A stretch of DNA of 64,000 bases. Origin: Accumulibacter phosphatis (GTDB lineage Bacteria > Pseudomonadota > Gammaproteobacteria > Burkholderiales > Rhodocyclaceae). The notes under the pieces were generated by a model that saw nothing but the letters and a program-made list of their open reading frames with translations, was not told where the DNA came from and did no database searches. The stretch spans positions 4,154,001-4,218,000 of the forward strand of contig NC_013194.1 in assembly GCF_000024165.1 (NCBI RefSeq), written 5' to 3'. Shown here in pieces: positions 17,257 to 27,416 of this stretch (its first letter is position 1; each line of letters begins with the position of its first letter). The translations under genes were made by a program, and so were the position numbers.

Positions 17257-20200
17257 TCAGGGCAGCAGCGTGATGTAGCGCTTGGCCACGAAGCCGGTGC
17301 TGCCCGGTTGCTCGATGACGTACCAGGTCTGGAATTCACCGATGACCTGCACGCGGGTACCGCCGGGCAGGCGCGCAAAGATGTTGGCGTTCGTCGCGGT
17401 GGTGGGGCGGCTGCGTACCATCAGATCGTCGCGCACCGTCGCTACCACACCGTTCCGGCGCAGGGGCGTCACCGCGAACTCGTTCTGGTCGGGCACGTCG
17501 GCACGCCCGAGATTGATGTTGGCATTGGGTGGGCGGGTCGGATCGGGAGCCCCCGCGAGCGGCCGGCCGATGGCCGCGAGGATGTCTTCCTCGGAGCCCA
17601 GCGGACCGAGCGCGGCATCAATACCGGCTGCCGCCGGGAACGTCGGACCGGCGCCGAGCAGGCCGCGCAGGTAAGCGATGTGCGCCGGCAGCGGCGACGG
17701 CGGTGGCGAGCTCACCGGCGCATGACGTGCCGCCAGCAAGGCGACCTTGAGCTGGGCCGCCACCGGTGGCAAGAGCAACAGATCGGCCAGTTGCGGCATG
17801 ACGAGGCTCATGTCGACGTGTGGGGAAGCCAGCGCGCAACTGCCGTAACGGGCCAGTTCGGTCATGAACTGGCCGCGACGCGCGTGGTTGTACTGCATCC
17901 ACACCTGCTCGAGCGTGATCGCGACGCGCATGTTCCCGGTACTCGTCGGGTCGGCGGTGACGCGGCCGAATACTTGATTGACGTGCGCGACATTGCCGGC
18001 GATCACCGCCAGCGCGTTGTCGATCTGGGCGGCAGACGAGTGGTTCTCCATGTACAGGACGAAAATCCGGTCGGCCAGTTCGCCAAGCTGACGGATGGCC
18101 TCGCCGCTGCCCCAATAGTGGTTGGCGGCCAGATCGTAAAGCGGCTGGATGACGCTTTCGCGCCAGGTATCTGTCGCCGCCGCGGCGACGTGCGTCGATC
18201 GCCCGGCGCCGATCCGGCGCAACATGGCATCGCGGCAGGCGTGCGTGCCGGCGATCTGGTCGCGGGCCCAGCACTCGAGTACGGCGCGCAGACAGCCGGT
18301 CGGTTCGGTCCCGAATTCGACGTAAACCAGCTTGTCGGCGACCAGATCGGGGTCGCCGGGCACGCTCAGGCCGATGTCGGTCGATCCGGGGGTGAGGAAG
18401 GTGGTTTGCGAGGGCGCGAACGACGCGTCGGCGCCAAGCACCGTGGCGCCTGGACCGGCCGCTGTCGCTACCACGTCGCGCAGGCTGGGGTCGGCACCAA
18501 TCGCCGTGTTGACGTCGGCGGCGGCGTCCGCCGGCAAGGCCCGCAGCGCCGTGCCGACGGCGTGCGAGTTGGTCAGGCAGGCATCGAGAACGATCCGGCG
18601 CTGCGCCGGATTACCGCTCATCAAGCCGGTCAGTGCCGTCATCAGGGCCGTCGTGTTGGCGCCCGTCGCACCGCTGGTGCCGAGGGCGTCGACGGTCATC
18701 GCCGCGCCGGCGCTGCCGGCCAGATTGAGTACCGTCGAGTTGCCGTGCCCGCCGATCAGAGCCTGGTGGATCTGGCCGTTAATGCCATAGCGCGCGGCGA
18801 CCGGCGCCAGTTGCGACTGATAGCCGCCGACCGTCGCATGCCCTTCGATGACGATGGTCAGGATGTCGCTGCTCGTGACCATCGCCTGCAGACCAAGATT
18901 GCGATGGAAAGCCCCGTTGTCATCGACTGCCGGGTAGAGCACGACGGTCAACGGCCGCCGCAACGGCGACCAGGACCACTGTGCCACTGGCGGCCAAGCC
19001 TCGTTGCCGACCAGACCGTCGAGCGTTCCCTTGGTGAAATGGTGATAGGTGCGCGCATAGTTGATGCGGCCGTGATAGGTATGCGGCAGGGCACCTTCGC
19101 GACGCAGATCCAGAAACGAATCGACTTCGCTGCCGTCGTTGGCCGAGAGGACCGGCGTGCAGCTCGTCAGGTAGCTGACGAAATTAGTCAGTTCGGGCGC
19201 CGCCGGATCTACGAGCTTCTCGAACGGTCCCTTGCTCGCTGCCGGATTCGGCGGCGCGCGCATGACCAGCGACAGGTTGGCCGCCGGCCAGGCGGCTTCC
19301 AGCGTCGTCAGATCGCGCCCCCAGCTCTCGGCCTCGTTGATGTTGCTGGTCGAACGCAGCCACGCGGTGTGGTCGGTCGCCGCTCCTTCGGCGTATTTTT
19401 CGAGCGGCGCGTAAATCGCCGGGATGCCCTTGGTGATGATGTCGCCGACATTGAGATCGCCGGCCCCCGCGAGGACGTTCGGCCGCTCGGCAAAGCGATC
19501 GAGGTCGCGGAACGCCGCCAGCGCCGCCGCATCGGCCTGCAAGGCCGGGCTCGTCGCCCAATCGAGCTGGCTCTCGGTAAGCATCGAGAAGCCGGACAGC
19601 GTCATCGCCCGGATGCTCGCCGGCGTCTCGGAGGTCTGCGCCGGCGTGCGCGTCACCGCCGGCCAGCGCAGAACGATCGGATCGCCGCCGCCCTGCTGCT
19701 GCGCTACGTGCGCCAGCTCATGGGCGATCGGTTCTCGGCCCTCGTGCGTGGTCGACGATTCCGGATCGACGGCGCGCGCAATGTCGGTCAGGCCATCACG
19801 CGACTGCAGTACGTGGGTCAGCTCATGCGCCAGGAGTGACTTGCCTTCGGGCCTGTGCGGCTGGAATTCACCCGCCGCGAACACAATGTGGATGTCGAAA
19901 GCGAAGGCGCGCGCCTGCAGCGATCGGGCCGTGTCGAAGGCGCCAGGGTTGGTATGGATGCGTACCGGGCTCAGGTCGACGCCCATGGCCTGCTCGAAGT
20001 CATTGCGAATGCGGTCGGGCAGGGGGACACCTTCGCCGATCTGTTCGAGAAGCTGGGCGCGATCGAGTTGTTGCGCAGTGGCGTGGGGGTTTGGCGCGGC
20101 GCTACGCATGCCGGGGGCGGCAATGGCATCGCGCGGTGCTGGTACACCGTTTGGGTTAGCATCGGCGGCTCCCGCTAGGGAGGTCGCTCCGGATTCGCGA

Positions 20201-23200
20201 CGGCGGCAGATACCGAGTTCTTCGTCATAATGGGTTTCGACGCGCTCGTCGCCTTTGCCCATGATGTTGCCCATCAGTTCGCTGACGTTGATGTCGGGCG
20301 TCTTGAACTCCGGCCGGCCGAATCTCACCTTGCCGGCACTGGTGTTGTAGCCCGCCGAGATCGTTGCGGAGAGCGACAGTTTGGGATCCAGCGTGAACTT
20401 GCGGCCGTCGAACTTCTTTTCCCACAAGGTGATGGTCTTGACCATGAGGTTGGCTTCCGCGAACAGCTTGCCGTTGATGCCCAGCGAAAGCACGGGCGTC
20501 AGCGAGGCCGTGACAGCGCTCTCCACGTCGAGGCCATCGTCGTAACTCCAGGAGAACTTCGGACTGGCCTCGATCTTGGGTGCGATCCCCGCCTTGCCCT
20601 CGACGCCCACGCTGCCACCCACCGAGGCGATGCCGGCATCAAGGGTAAGTCGCGCATCCAGGTCGGCGGCCAGCCCGGCATAGGCAGGCACCTCGAACTT
20701 CGCATCGCCGAACAGCTTGAGCTTGTCGATCGTCGTCTCGGCCGGATTGAATTCCTTGACTCCGATGCTGATGTTCTTGAAGCCGCCCGGCCCCACCCAG
20801 GCATCGCTGTACAGGCCACCTTTGAGCGAGAGATTGAGGCCTACGGCCACGCTACCCACAGAGATGGCCAAGCCCGGTACCGGGATCTTGGGTGAGGTCA
20901 TTTCGAAGAGCGTCTTGCGGGAATCCTCTTCCTTGGGGAAGCGCTCGAAGAGCTTGGCCTCGGCCTTCGTAATGGTGCCGCTGATCCAGACGCTGCCGCT
21001 CTTGTCGAGCCTGATGTTGGCCTCACCGGTGATGGTGTCGGTCAGCTTGGCCTTGAGCTTGCCGCTGCCATACACCACGTAGGTCTTGCCACCACCCTTG
21101 GCAAGCGGTTTGCCGTCGTCACTCGCCCCACCGTTGGTGACGCCGACCGATATCTCGCTACCCGAGAACACCTTGCTGTCTTCATAACCGAGCTTGCCGT
21201 TGAGGTCGACCAGGCCATCCTTGTAGCTACCTTCGAAACTGCCGCTGAGACCCTTGGGCAGGTCGGGCACGGCGCTGGCCTTGCCTTCCAGCGACCACGC
21301 ACCCTTGGCCTTGGCGAGCGTCATGTCGAGATTGCCGCTCTTGATGCCGGGCAGCTTTTCCAGCTCGGCCTTGCCGGTGATGCTGAAGTTCTCGGCGTCC
21401 TGAAACCTGGCGTCGGCAGTGAAGTTCTTGACGCCGGGGATATCGGTCTCGGCATTGCCGGAGGCCGTGAAGGTCTGGCTTTGCTGGGTGTAGCCGACGG
21501 TGAGCTTGGCCGCCTTGATGCCCTTGATCTTGCCCGGCTTGGAGATTTCCAGTTCGCCCCTGGCGCCGAACTTCTCCTTCTCGCTCCACGAGGCGGCGAT
21601 GGTGGCTTTGTCGAACAGTTCGCTCTGAAAGTCGACCTTGCCTTCGACCGACAGGCCGCTGCCTTGTGCGAAGGTGGCCTTGAGCGAGCCGTCGGCCACA
21701 TTGGTGATGGTGAAGAATATCTCGCCGCCCAGCTTGAAGCCTTGCGCTACGGAGTAGGCGGCCTGCACCGTGGCCTCATCGACCGTCACGCCCGGTGCGC
21801 TCAGATTGATCTGGTCGGAGCTGAATTCGATGTAGAACTCGATGTCGTCGCCATCGAGCCGCACCATGATCGGGGCATTGAGCAGGGGAAGCGAGGGCGT
21901 CAGCTTCCCTTCGCCCAGGATCTTGCCATCATCGATCTGGATATCATCGAACTCGACCGGGCTCAGGTTTTCAAAGTGGAGCGATTGCTTGCCGAGCTTG
22001 GCGGGGTAGCCGCGATACTTCCCGTCACCGCTGAGCGTGAGCGCCACATCCGGCTTGGCGTGGGACCACTTCTTGGGCAGCTTCCAGGTGGCGTCGATCG
22101 AGCCTACATTTCCGCTGCCTTGCTTGGCTGCTTCGGTGATGTTGATGGTCTTGAGGGTGAGGCCGGAGATGGCGGATTGCGCCGTGCCGCTGATCGCGAA
22201 GCTGCCCGGGCCGCTCTTGTGGCTGATGCGCTGGATGATGATTCCCCCAGGCGCATCGGCCAGGAGGAATTCCTTGTCGGTGCCCTCTTCGTCTACATCC
22301 GGCGTCGCCTCGGCGGTTTCCAGCGGTTTGGCTTCCTTGATCTCCGTCAGGTTCCACCAGGCGCTGTCGGCTGCGCTGGCGCCCGACTTGAGCTTGGCGC
22401 CGACGCCTCCGAAAACGAGATCGTGCTGCTTGAGGAAGGTCTTGCGCTTGGGCTGTGGGGCCTTGAAGCTGTTGAGGTAGGCGTCAACCTTGCTGTAGAT
22501 CGCGCCGCGAATCGCGCCACCAGAGCTGCTGTTGCTGGGCTGGTCGAGCAACTCCATGTTCCCCAGGCTGTTGCCCGTGCCGGTACCATTCTCGCCCGAG
22601 ACCTGCAGCTCGACGATGTGATCGACCTGGAAGCCATTCGTCACCGGCATGCCATGGCGTGTCCAGGTCGGGATCTTCAGCAGCTTCTGCAACTGCGCAA
22701 TACTCTTGGATTGTGGTTTCTTCTTGTTGCCCAGTTGGAGTTTGAAAGACTCGCCGGCATCGTCGGGCACATTCTTGAGGCCCCTGTCCTTGAGCTTCTG
22801 GCGAATCGTGGCTTCGCTGATCGTGATGCCCGAATTCCAGACGCCGACCTGAGCAGGATTGCCACGGCTGTAGCCGCGCTTGCGCTTGAGGTTTCCACTT
22901 GAGGCATTGCCCTGGTAGAGCGGCAGGTGGCGCGCCTTTACGGCGGGAATGTCGAGCTGGTCAAGCGCCTTGAGCGCGGCATCCGTCGCCGTCTGGTTGC
23001 GTGGCTTGTACTTGTCTTCGATCTCCGGATCGATCTTGCGTGCGATCACCGGGCCGCAATCCTGATGCTGCACCACGTGCGCGAGCTCATGGGCGAGCAG
23101 CGCCAGCCCTGCCTTGCTGTTCGGCTGGTAGCGGCCGCGAGCGAAGAAGATGTCGTTACCGGTGGTGAAGGCGAGCGCGCCCAAATGCCTGCACAACTGG

Positions 23201-24018
23201 TGGGCGCGTGAGTCCTGATGGATGCGTACCTGGCTGAAGTCGTGCCCGAGCTGGCCTTCCATGCGGGCACGCACGTCCTCACTCAGGGGCTCGCCCTGGC
23301 CCCGCTGGTCCTTGATGGAACTGCCGACATCGGCACCACGTACCGGCTCGGCACCCCCGGTTTCCTCGGCGGGTGGCGTGCTGCCTGTGGTCTGCGGCTC
23401 CTGCTGGGCGACCGCACGGGAGATCGGTGCCGCCTCCTGACGGCCAGCGGGGCCGTTTGCTGGCGGCTGTAGTGAAGGCGCCACGCCAGGTCCTGCCGCC
23501 TTTTCCGGTTTGCTCCCTGGAGCGATCTGGCCACCGGCGCCGGTCTGTACCTTTGCCGCCGCTGCTCCGGTGCCTGGGGCAGACGCCGCAGCACCTTGCG
23601 CGGGGTCGCGTGCCCGGGGATCTTCCTTGCGCTTGATCTCCGCCGGTTTCGCCGGGGCAGCGCCACGCGCCGCTGCCGGCGCAGCCACCGACTCCTGCAT
23701 GCGCATGACTCTCTCGGCAACCGCATCGGCTTCGCGTTCGACGGCATCACCCGGCTCGCTGACCGCCAGCTTGGCGCGCACGGCCATGCGGTCGAAGCGT
23801 TGCTGGTTGCCGCTGGCAGGTACCGCCGCGCCGGCTTTCGCCGTTGCCGGCGGCGCGCCAGCGGGCCCCTGCCGAGCCTGCTTGCCAGCGTCGGCCTGCC
23901 GCTCCCCCGGCTTGCTTGCCGCGGCCGCCGGGTTCTTGCCGTGTTCGGCCTGGCCGGCCGCCGCGGACGGCGTCGCCGGTTTCTTGAAGTCAGCAGCGGG
24001 CGGGGCGGCGGCAGGCAT
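17257..24018 (-). CDS. Giant eCIS-associated protein with two DUF4157 domains
   Basis: A 2253-residue protein, last gene of the eCIS operon. Residues 1-240 are Ala/Pro-rich and disordered, with the pre-domain helix PGDAVEREADAVAERVM. DUF4157 (eCIS core domain) copy 1 spans 245-330 with HELAH at 310-314. Residues 440-520 hold an HNH-like VDHIVELQ (Asp466-His467) plus NMELLD (487) and NSSSG (496). Residues 817-965 form a beta-rich array of about 30-residue units. DUF4157 copy 2 spans 1333-1415 (HELTH at 1398), and a third HELAH is at 1433. Residues 1700-1830 contain GGHGNS (His1758) and LDACLTNS (Cys1814), like a caspase/CHAT His-Cys pair. The end (2191-2253) resembles bacterial SH3. DUF4157 strongly marks eCIS loci; cargo or assembly role is inferred. 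Confidence 0.85.
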   Translation of the reverse strand: MPAAAPPAADFKKPATPSAAAGQAEHGKNPAAAASKPGERQADAGKQARQGPAGAPPATAKAGAAVPASGNQQRFDRMAVRAKLAVSEPGDAVEREADAVAERVMRMQESVAAPAAARGAAPAKPAEIKRKEDPRARDPAQGAAASAPGTGAAAAKVQTGAGGQIAPGSKPEKAAGPGVAPSLQPPANGPAGRQEAAPISRAVAQQEPQTTGSTPPAEETGGAEPVRGADVGSSIKDQRGQGEPLSEDVRARMEGQLGHDFSQVRIHQDSRAHQLCRHLGALAFTTGNDIFFARGRYQPNSKAGLALLAHELAHVVQHQDCGPVIARKIDPEIEDKYKPRNQTATDAALKALDQLDIPAVKARHLPLYQGNASSGNLKRKRGYSRGNPAQVGVWNSGITISEATIRQKLKDRGLKNVPDDAGESFKLQLGNKKKPQSKSIAQLQKLLKIPTWTRHGMPVTNGFQVDHIVELQVSGENGTGTGNSLGNMELLDQPSNSSSGGAIRGAIYSKVDAYLNSFKAPQPKRKTFLKQHDLVFGGVGAKLKSGASAADSAWWNLTEIKEAKPLETAEATPDVDEEGTDKEFLLADAPGGIIIQRISHKSGPGSFAISGTAQSAISGLTLKTINITEAAKQGSGNVGSIDATWKLPKKWSHAKPDVALTLSGDGKYRGYPAKLGKQSLHFENLSPVEFDDIQIDDGKILGEGKLTPSLPLLNAPIMVRLDGDDIEFYIEFSSDQINLSAPGVTVDEATVQAAYSVAQGFKLGGEIFFTITNVADGSLKATFAQGSGLSVEGKVDFQSELFDKATIAASWSEKEKFGARGELEISKPGKIKGIKAAKLTVGYTQQSQTFTASGNAETDIPGVKNFTADARFQDAENFSITGKAELEKLPGIKSGNLDMTLAKAKGAWSLEGKASAVPDLPKGLSGSFEGSYKDGLVDLNGKLGYEDSKVFSGSEISVGVTNGGASDDGKPLAKGGGKTYVVYGSGKLKAKLTDTITGEANIRLDKSGSVWISGTITKAEAKLFERFPKEEDSRKTLFEMTSPKIPVPGLAISVGSVAVGLNLSLKGGLYSDAWVGPGGFKNISIGVKEFNPAETTIDKLKLFGDAKFEVPAYAGLAADLDARLTLDAGIASVGGSVGVEGKAGIAPKIEASPKFSWSYDDGLDVESAVTASLTPVLSLGINGKLFAEANLMVKTITLWEKKFDGRKFTLDPKLSLSATISAGYNTSAGKVRFGRPEFKTPDINVSELMGNIMGKGDERVETHYDEELGICRRRESGATSLAGAADANPNGVPAPRDAIAAPGMRSAAPNPHATAQQLDRAQLLEQIGEGVPLPDRIRNDFEQAMGVDLSPVRIHTNPGAFDTARSLQARAFAFDIHIVFAAGEFQPHRPEGKSLLAHELTHVLQSRDGLTDIARAVDPESSTTHEGREPIAHELAHVAQQQGGGDPIVLRWPAVTRTPAQTSETPASIRAMTLSGFSMLTESQLDWATSPALQADAAALAAFRDLDRFAERPNVLAGAGDLNVGDIITKGIPAIYAPLEKYAEGAATDHTAWLRSTSNINEAESWGRDLTTLEAAWPAANLSLVMRAPPNPAASKGPFEKLVDPAAPELTNFVSYLTSCTPVLSANDGSEVDSFLDLRREGALPHTYHGRINYARTYHHFTKGTLDGLVGNEAWPPVAQWSWSPLRRPLTVVLYPAVDDNGAFHRNLGLQAMVTSSDILTIVIEGHATVGGYQSQLAPVAARYGINGQIHQALIGGHGNSTVLNLAGSAGAAMTVDALGTSGATGANTTALMTALTGLMSGNPAQRRIVLDACLTNSHAVGTALRALPADAAADVNTAIGADPSLRDVVATAAGPGATVLGADASFAPSQTTFLTPGSTDIGLSVPGDPDLVADKLVYVEFGTEPTGCLRAVLECWARDQIAGTHACRDAMLRRIGAGRSTHVAAAATDTWRESVIQPLYDLAANHYWGSGEAIRQLGELADRIFVLYMENHSSAAQIDNALAVIAGNVAHVNQVFGRVTADPTSTGNMRVAITLEQVWMQYNHARRGQFMTELARYGSCALASPHVDMSLVMPQLADLLLLPPVAAQLKVALLAARHAPVSSPPPSPLPAHIAYLRGLLGAGPTFPAAAGIDAALGPLGSEEDILAAIGRPLAGAPDPTRPPNANINLGRADVPDQNEFAVTPLRRNGVVATVRDDLMVRSRPTTATNANIFARLPGGTRVQVIGEFQTWYVIEQPGSTGFVAKRYITLLP

Positions 24019-24033
24019 CGCTGGTCGGCCTCA

Positions 24034-27000
24034 TCAACCGTCGTTGAGTTCGAAGAAGATGACTTCGTCGTAGTCGTCGGGGACGAGCCCGATCTCGCTG
24101 AGCTGACCGCGGTCGTGCGTGTTGATCTGTTCGACGACCTGACGGGCGGCTGCCGGAGCCGGCTTGCCGGCGGCCACCAGTGCTTCGACCACGGTCTTCA
24201 GGCGCGCCGCAGCGCCGGCATCGGGTGCTGCTTTGGTCGTTGCCAGAGTGACGCCACGCACTGGCTGGTCGGCGTTCAGCGAGGCGATGAAGTTGGCCAG
24301 TGCCGAGCCTTGCGGCGCGTTGTCGGAAAACTCCATGGGACTGCGCGGAGCCTCTTTGGTCAGGTAATGGTTCGGGGCATCCCAGTTACCGTAGATCAGC
24401 AGTGCGTTGCGTGTCTCGCCGCTGAGCACGCTGACCACCAGCATGCCGCCATCGAGCGCGCGATCGGCGAGCGGCGGCGGTGGTGGCGGAACAGCCGCCA
24501 GCGCCCCTTCGCCGGCCGCCGGCGGCTTGGTCAGGCTGGCGATCTGCTGCAGCATGTTGCGCAGGCGGAAGTGGTTCTGCCAGCCCTGCCCGGTCGCCGG
24601 CGCGCTTTCCCAGACTCGCCCGAGGACCACCTGCGGCGCCGGCGCCGCCAGCCGCCACATCGCCAACACGCGGTCGGCGGACTCTTCGGCAAAGGTGCTC
24701 TCGTCACGGAAGCGCAGAATACCCACGCGCTGGAACTTGAAGCGCGCGAGGATCTCGGCATCGCCCTTGTCGAGGGCGGCCTTCAAAAGGTCGACATCCT
24801 TGAGTGTCTCCAGCCGCAGGTGCCAGACCTGGAAGGCCTCGACCGCCGGGACGACGAGCGGCGCGCACAGCGGACCGCAGAGATGCGTACGCGCACGCCG
24901 GAACATCACCCAGTCCTGCACCGCGCGCACCTGCTGCGCCGGCAGCACGCCCAGCGTCGGAAACAGGCGCCGGCGCGCGCGAGCCAGGAAAGCGGCATCG
25001 TCGGTCACTTCGGCAATGGCCAGCAGCGTGTTCATCACCGACACACCGAGCGCGCTCGCCGGCGAGGGCATGCCGGCCAGGGCGCTCATCACCAGCAACT
25101 CCTGACGCGCCACCAGCATCGCGCTGGTGGAAAGCGAAGCATCGGTACTCACCAGCGCGCGCACCAGTTGCTGCAACACGGCCTTGCCGGCCTCGCTGGC
25201 GGTGCTCACCGAGAGGGTGGCGCGGCGCGGCGAGTCCTGCCAGTCGACGAACACCGGCGAACTCGCCGGGTCGTGCCGCTGATCGTCGAGGATGAAGCTG
25301 CCGGTGTCGCCGTCGCCCCGACGCAGCATCGCCAGGCGCAAAGTACTGCGGCGGGTGTCCGGCCGCGGCGTCTCCGTTCCGCCATGCACCGTAGTAATCG
25401 CCACCATGTCGATCTGCACCAGCAACTCGACATAACTGTCCACAGACCGGCGCGACAGGACCGTCAGTTGGCCAGCCACCGCGCCGGCGGTGCCCCGGCC
25501 ATCGGCGATCACTCGCAGCTCCGCCTTGACGTCAAGCGCGTCGCCGATGCCAAGATCGAAAGGATCGCCGCTCACGTCCCCGGCGACATAGACGCTGAAA
25601 CCACCGACACGCCGTCCCAGGTTCTGCTTGCGGTCGAGGGCAAGATCCGCAATCTCCGCTGGATCTGTCGAGGTGGTCAGCGTCAGACCATAGCTGCCAT
25701 CGTCGCGCGCTTCGCTGCGCGCCATTCCCGAGAGCGTCAGGGTAGCCAGCGACGTGTCGGCTTTGCTGCCGGCATGGTCCTGGAAGTCCGCATTCGCGGC
25801 GGCGGCACCGGTGGTGCCATCGGCCGCCGCCGCGGCTTCGGCTGGCGCGGCGAATGCCTTGTCCACGGCTTCGTACTTGCCGTCGTCACTCCCGAAGTCG
25901 AAGACCGTCAGCGCCGCTGCCCGCATATCGACCTGCCACCAGGTGCCGGCAGCCTGCGCCTGCAGGTCGACCACCTGGCCGTCGGGAACGAAGATCTCGA
26001 CCTCCTCGAGTTCACCGGGTCGGTCGATGCCATGCGTCAGTGAAATGCGCTGCAGGTGCTGCGCTTCGCTCAACAAGTGGGCAATCTCGTCGGCACGCAC
26101 CGCGTGGTAGTGGAGCGCAACCCCCTCACCGAAGATGCGCGCGAGTTGCTCCTCGAGCGCCACCTTGCCGGCCGCTACCGGCAGGTAACCGGCGGGCGGC
26201 AACTCGATGAAGCCAGCGTTGATGAGCATGCGTTGCGCCGGCAGGACGCCCTTGCCCAACTCGGCCCCGGCAAGCTGACTGCTCAGGTCGTAAAGCTCGG
26301 AATAGGCAATCTTCACCTCGTTGGCAGCTTCCAGCGCGCCCTTCTTGCTGGGCTTGTCGGCAAACGACTGGACGATCTTCTCGGCGCTGTCACGATACTT
26401 CTTCTGCAGGGCTTCGAGTTCCTTGCGCGTCTTGTCGAGCAGCAGGCGTAACTCGGCGCAGTCGTCGGCCGGCGTGATGACCACGCTGCCGGCGTCGAAG
26501 AGGCTGCTGAGCTGACACTGGAATTGCAGGATCTGCGCCACGAAGACGTTCCACGGGCGCATCGTCATGCGTCCCTGCCAGTAGCCGCGCGCCTGCGTAT
26601 CCATGCGCTCGCGGCGGCCGCTCCAGGCGTCGAGAACGCGATTGATGCCGGCTTCGCGAACGAGCAGGCCGATCACCACTTCGTCGCGCCCATACAGAGC
26701 GGCCGGCTCGCACCAGAGATTGCCGGCGAGACCCGCGGCACTGACGGCGCTCGCCGTCAGCCAGGGCTCGGCGGCAAAATAACCGGAAGCGACGCGATTG
26801 CGCAGATGCACCAGCGACATCGCCACGGCGCTGCTCGCCGGCAGTTTCAGGTTGACCGGGCGCAGGCGCAGGACGACGCCTTCGCGCCACCACGGATGCC
26901 GCGAGTCGCTCGCACAGGCGCTCTCGCACAGTTTGCCGAAGACCGGCTCGTTGCCGCACTGCCCTTCGACGGGGCCGACGGTGATCTCGTAGATGGCCAG

Positions 27001-27414
27001 CCCGGTGGTTTCCGTGACCCCGCCCTTGCCCGCTTCCAGACAATCGGCGAAGTCGGCGTTGCCGCTCGCCGGCGCCGGCGCGGCGGTGGCCAGCAAGTCG
27101 GCAATTGCCGCCTGCATCTCGCCCGTGGCGAGAACGAAGTTGCCCGCGGCGGTCACCGCCAAGCCGGCGCCGACAGTGAGCTGCGCGCCGCTGATGGCGA
27201 CTCCCAGGCCATGCACCACGCCCCAGCCACCGGCAAGATTGGCCAGGCGCGTGCGTGTGCGGTGGTAATCCTGTTCGAGCGCGAAGGCGTCGGCGCGCAG
27301 GAACTGGCCGTCGAAGTAATGCAGGCGGGTCAGTGGGCTCGCCTGCTCGATGAAGGCGACGCCGTCCTTGACGCTGATCTCGACGGTCTCGCCGGTGATT
27401 TCGTTTTTGCCCAT
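24034..27414 (-). CDS. Large eCIS structural or fibre-like protein with shared N-terminal domain
   Basis: A 1126-residue protein in the eCIS operon. Residues 25-80 contain a segment (RLHYFDGQFLRADAFALEQD, then YHRTRTRLANL and GWGVVHGLGVAI) that recurs in the preceding gene product and that I recall as common among eCIS-locus proteins. The rest mixes beta-rich and helical parts; a helical piece near residues 330-380 is rich in Lys/Glu. There is no signal peptide or membrane segment. Exact function is unknown; a baseplate-peripheral or tail-fibre role is inferred from position and size. The start is two bases after the stop of the upstream gene, which suggests coupled translation. The downstream giant DUF4157 gene follows after 15 bases. 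Confidence 0.65.
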   Translation of the reverse strand: MGKNEITGETVEISVKDGVAFIEQASPLTRLHYFDGQFLRADAFALEQDYHRTRTRLANLAGGWGVVHGLGVAISGAQLTVGAGLAVTAAGNFVLATGEMQAAIADLLATAAPAPASGNADFADCLEAGKGGVTETTGLAIYEITVGPVEGQCGNEPVFGKLCESACASDSRHPWWREGVVLRLRPVNLKLPASSAVAMSLVHLRNRVASGYFAAEPWLTASAVSAAGLAGNLWCEPAALYGRDEVVIGLLVREAGINRVLDAWSGRRERMDTQARGYWQGRMTMRPWNVFVAQILQFQCQLSSLFDAGSVVITPADDCAELRLLLDKTRKELEALQKKYRDSAEKIVQSFADKPSKKGALEAANEVKIAYSELYDLSSQLAGAELGKGVLPAQRMLINAGFIELPPAGYLPVAAGKVALEEQLARIFGEGVALHYHAVRADEIAHLLSEAQHLQRISLTHGIDRPGELEEVEIFVPDGQVVDLQAQAAGTWWQVDMRAAALTVFDFGSDDGKYEAVDKAFAAPAEAAAAADGTTGAAAANADFQDHAGSKADTSLATLTLSGMARSEARDDGSYGLTLTTSTDPAEIADLALDRKQNLGRRVGGFSVYVAGDVSGDPFDLGIGDALDVKAELRVIADGRGTAGAVAGQLTVLSRRSVDSYVELLVQIDMVAITTVHGGTETPRPDTRRSTLRLAMLRRGDGDTGSFILDDQRHDPASSPVFVDWQDSPRRATLSVSTASEAGKAVLQQLVRALVSTDASLSTSAMLVARQELLVMSALAGMPSPASALGVSVMNTLLAIAEVTDDAAFLARARRRLFPTLGVLPAQQVRAVQDWVMFRRARTHLCGPLCAPLVVPAVEAFQVWHLRLETLKDVDLLKAALDKGDAEILARFKFQRVGILRFRDESTFAEESADRVLAMWRLAAPAPQVVLGRVWESAPATGQGWQNHFRLRNMLQQIASLTKPPAAGEGALAAVPPPPPPLADRALDGGMLVVSVLSGETRNALLIYGNWDAPNHYLTKEAPRSPMEFSDNAPQGSALANFIASLNADQPVRGVTLATTKAAPDAGAAARLKTVVEALVAAGKPAPAAARQVVEQINTHDRGQLSEIGLVPDDYDEVIFFELNDG

Positions 27415-27416
27415 GA

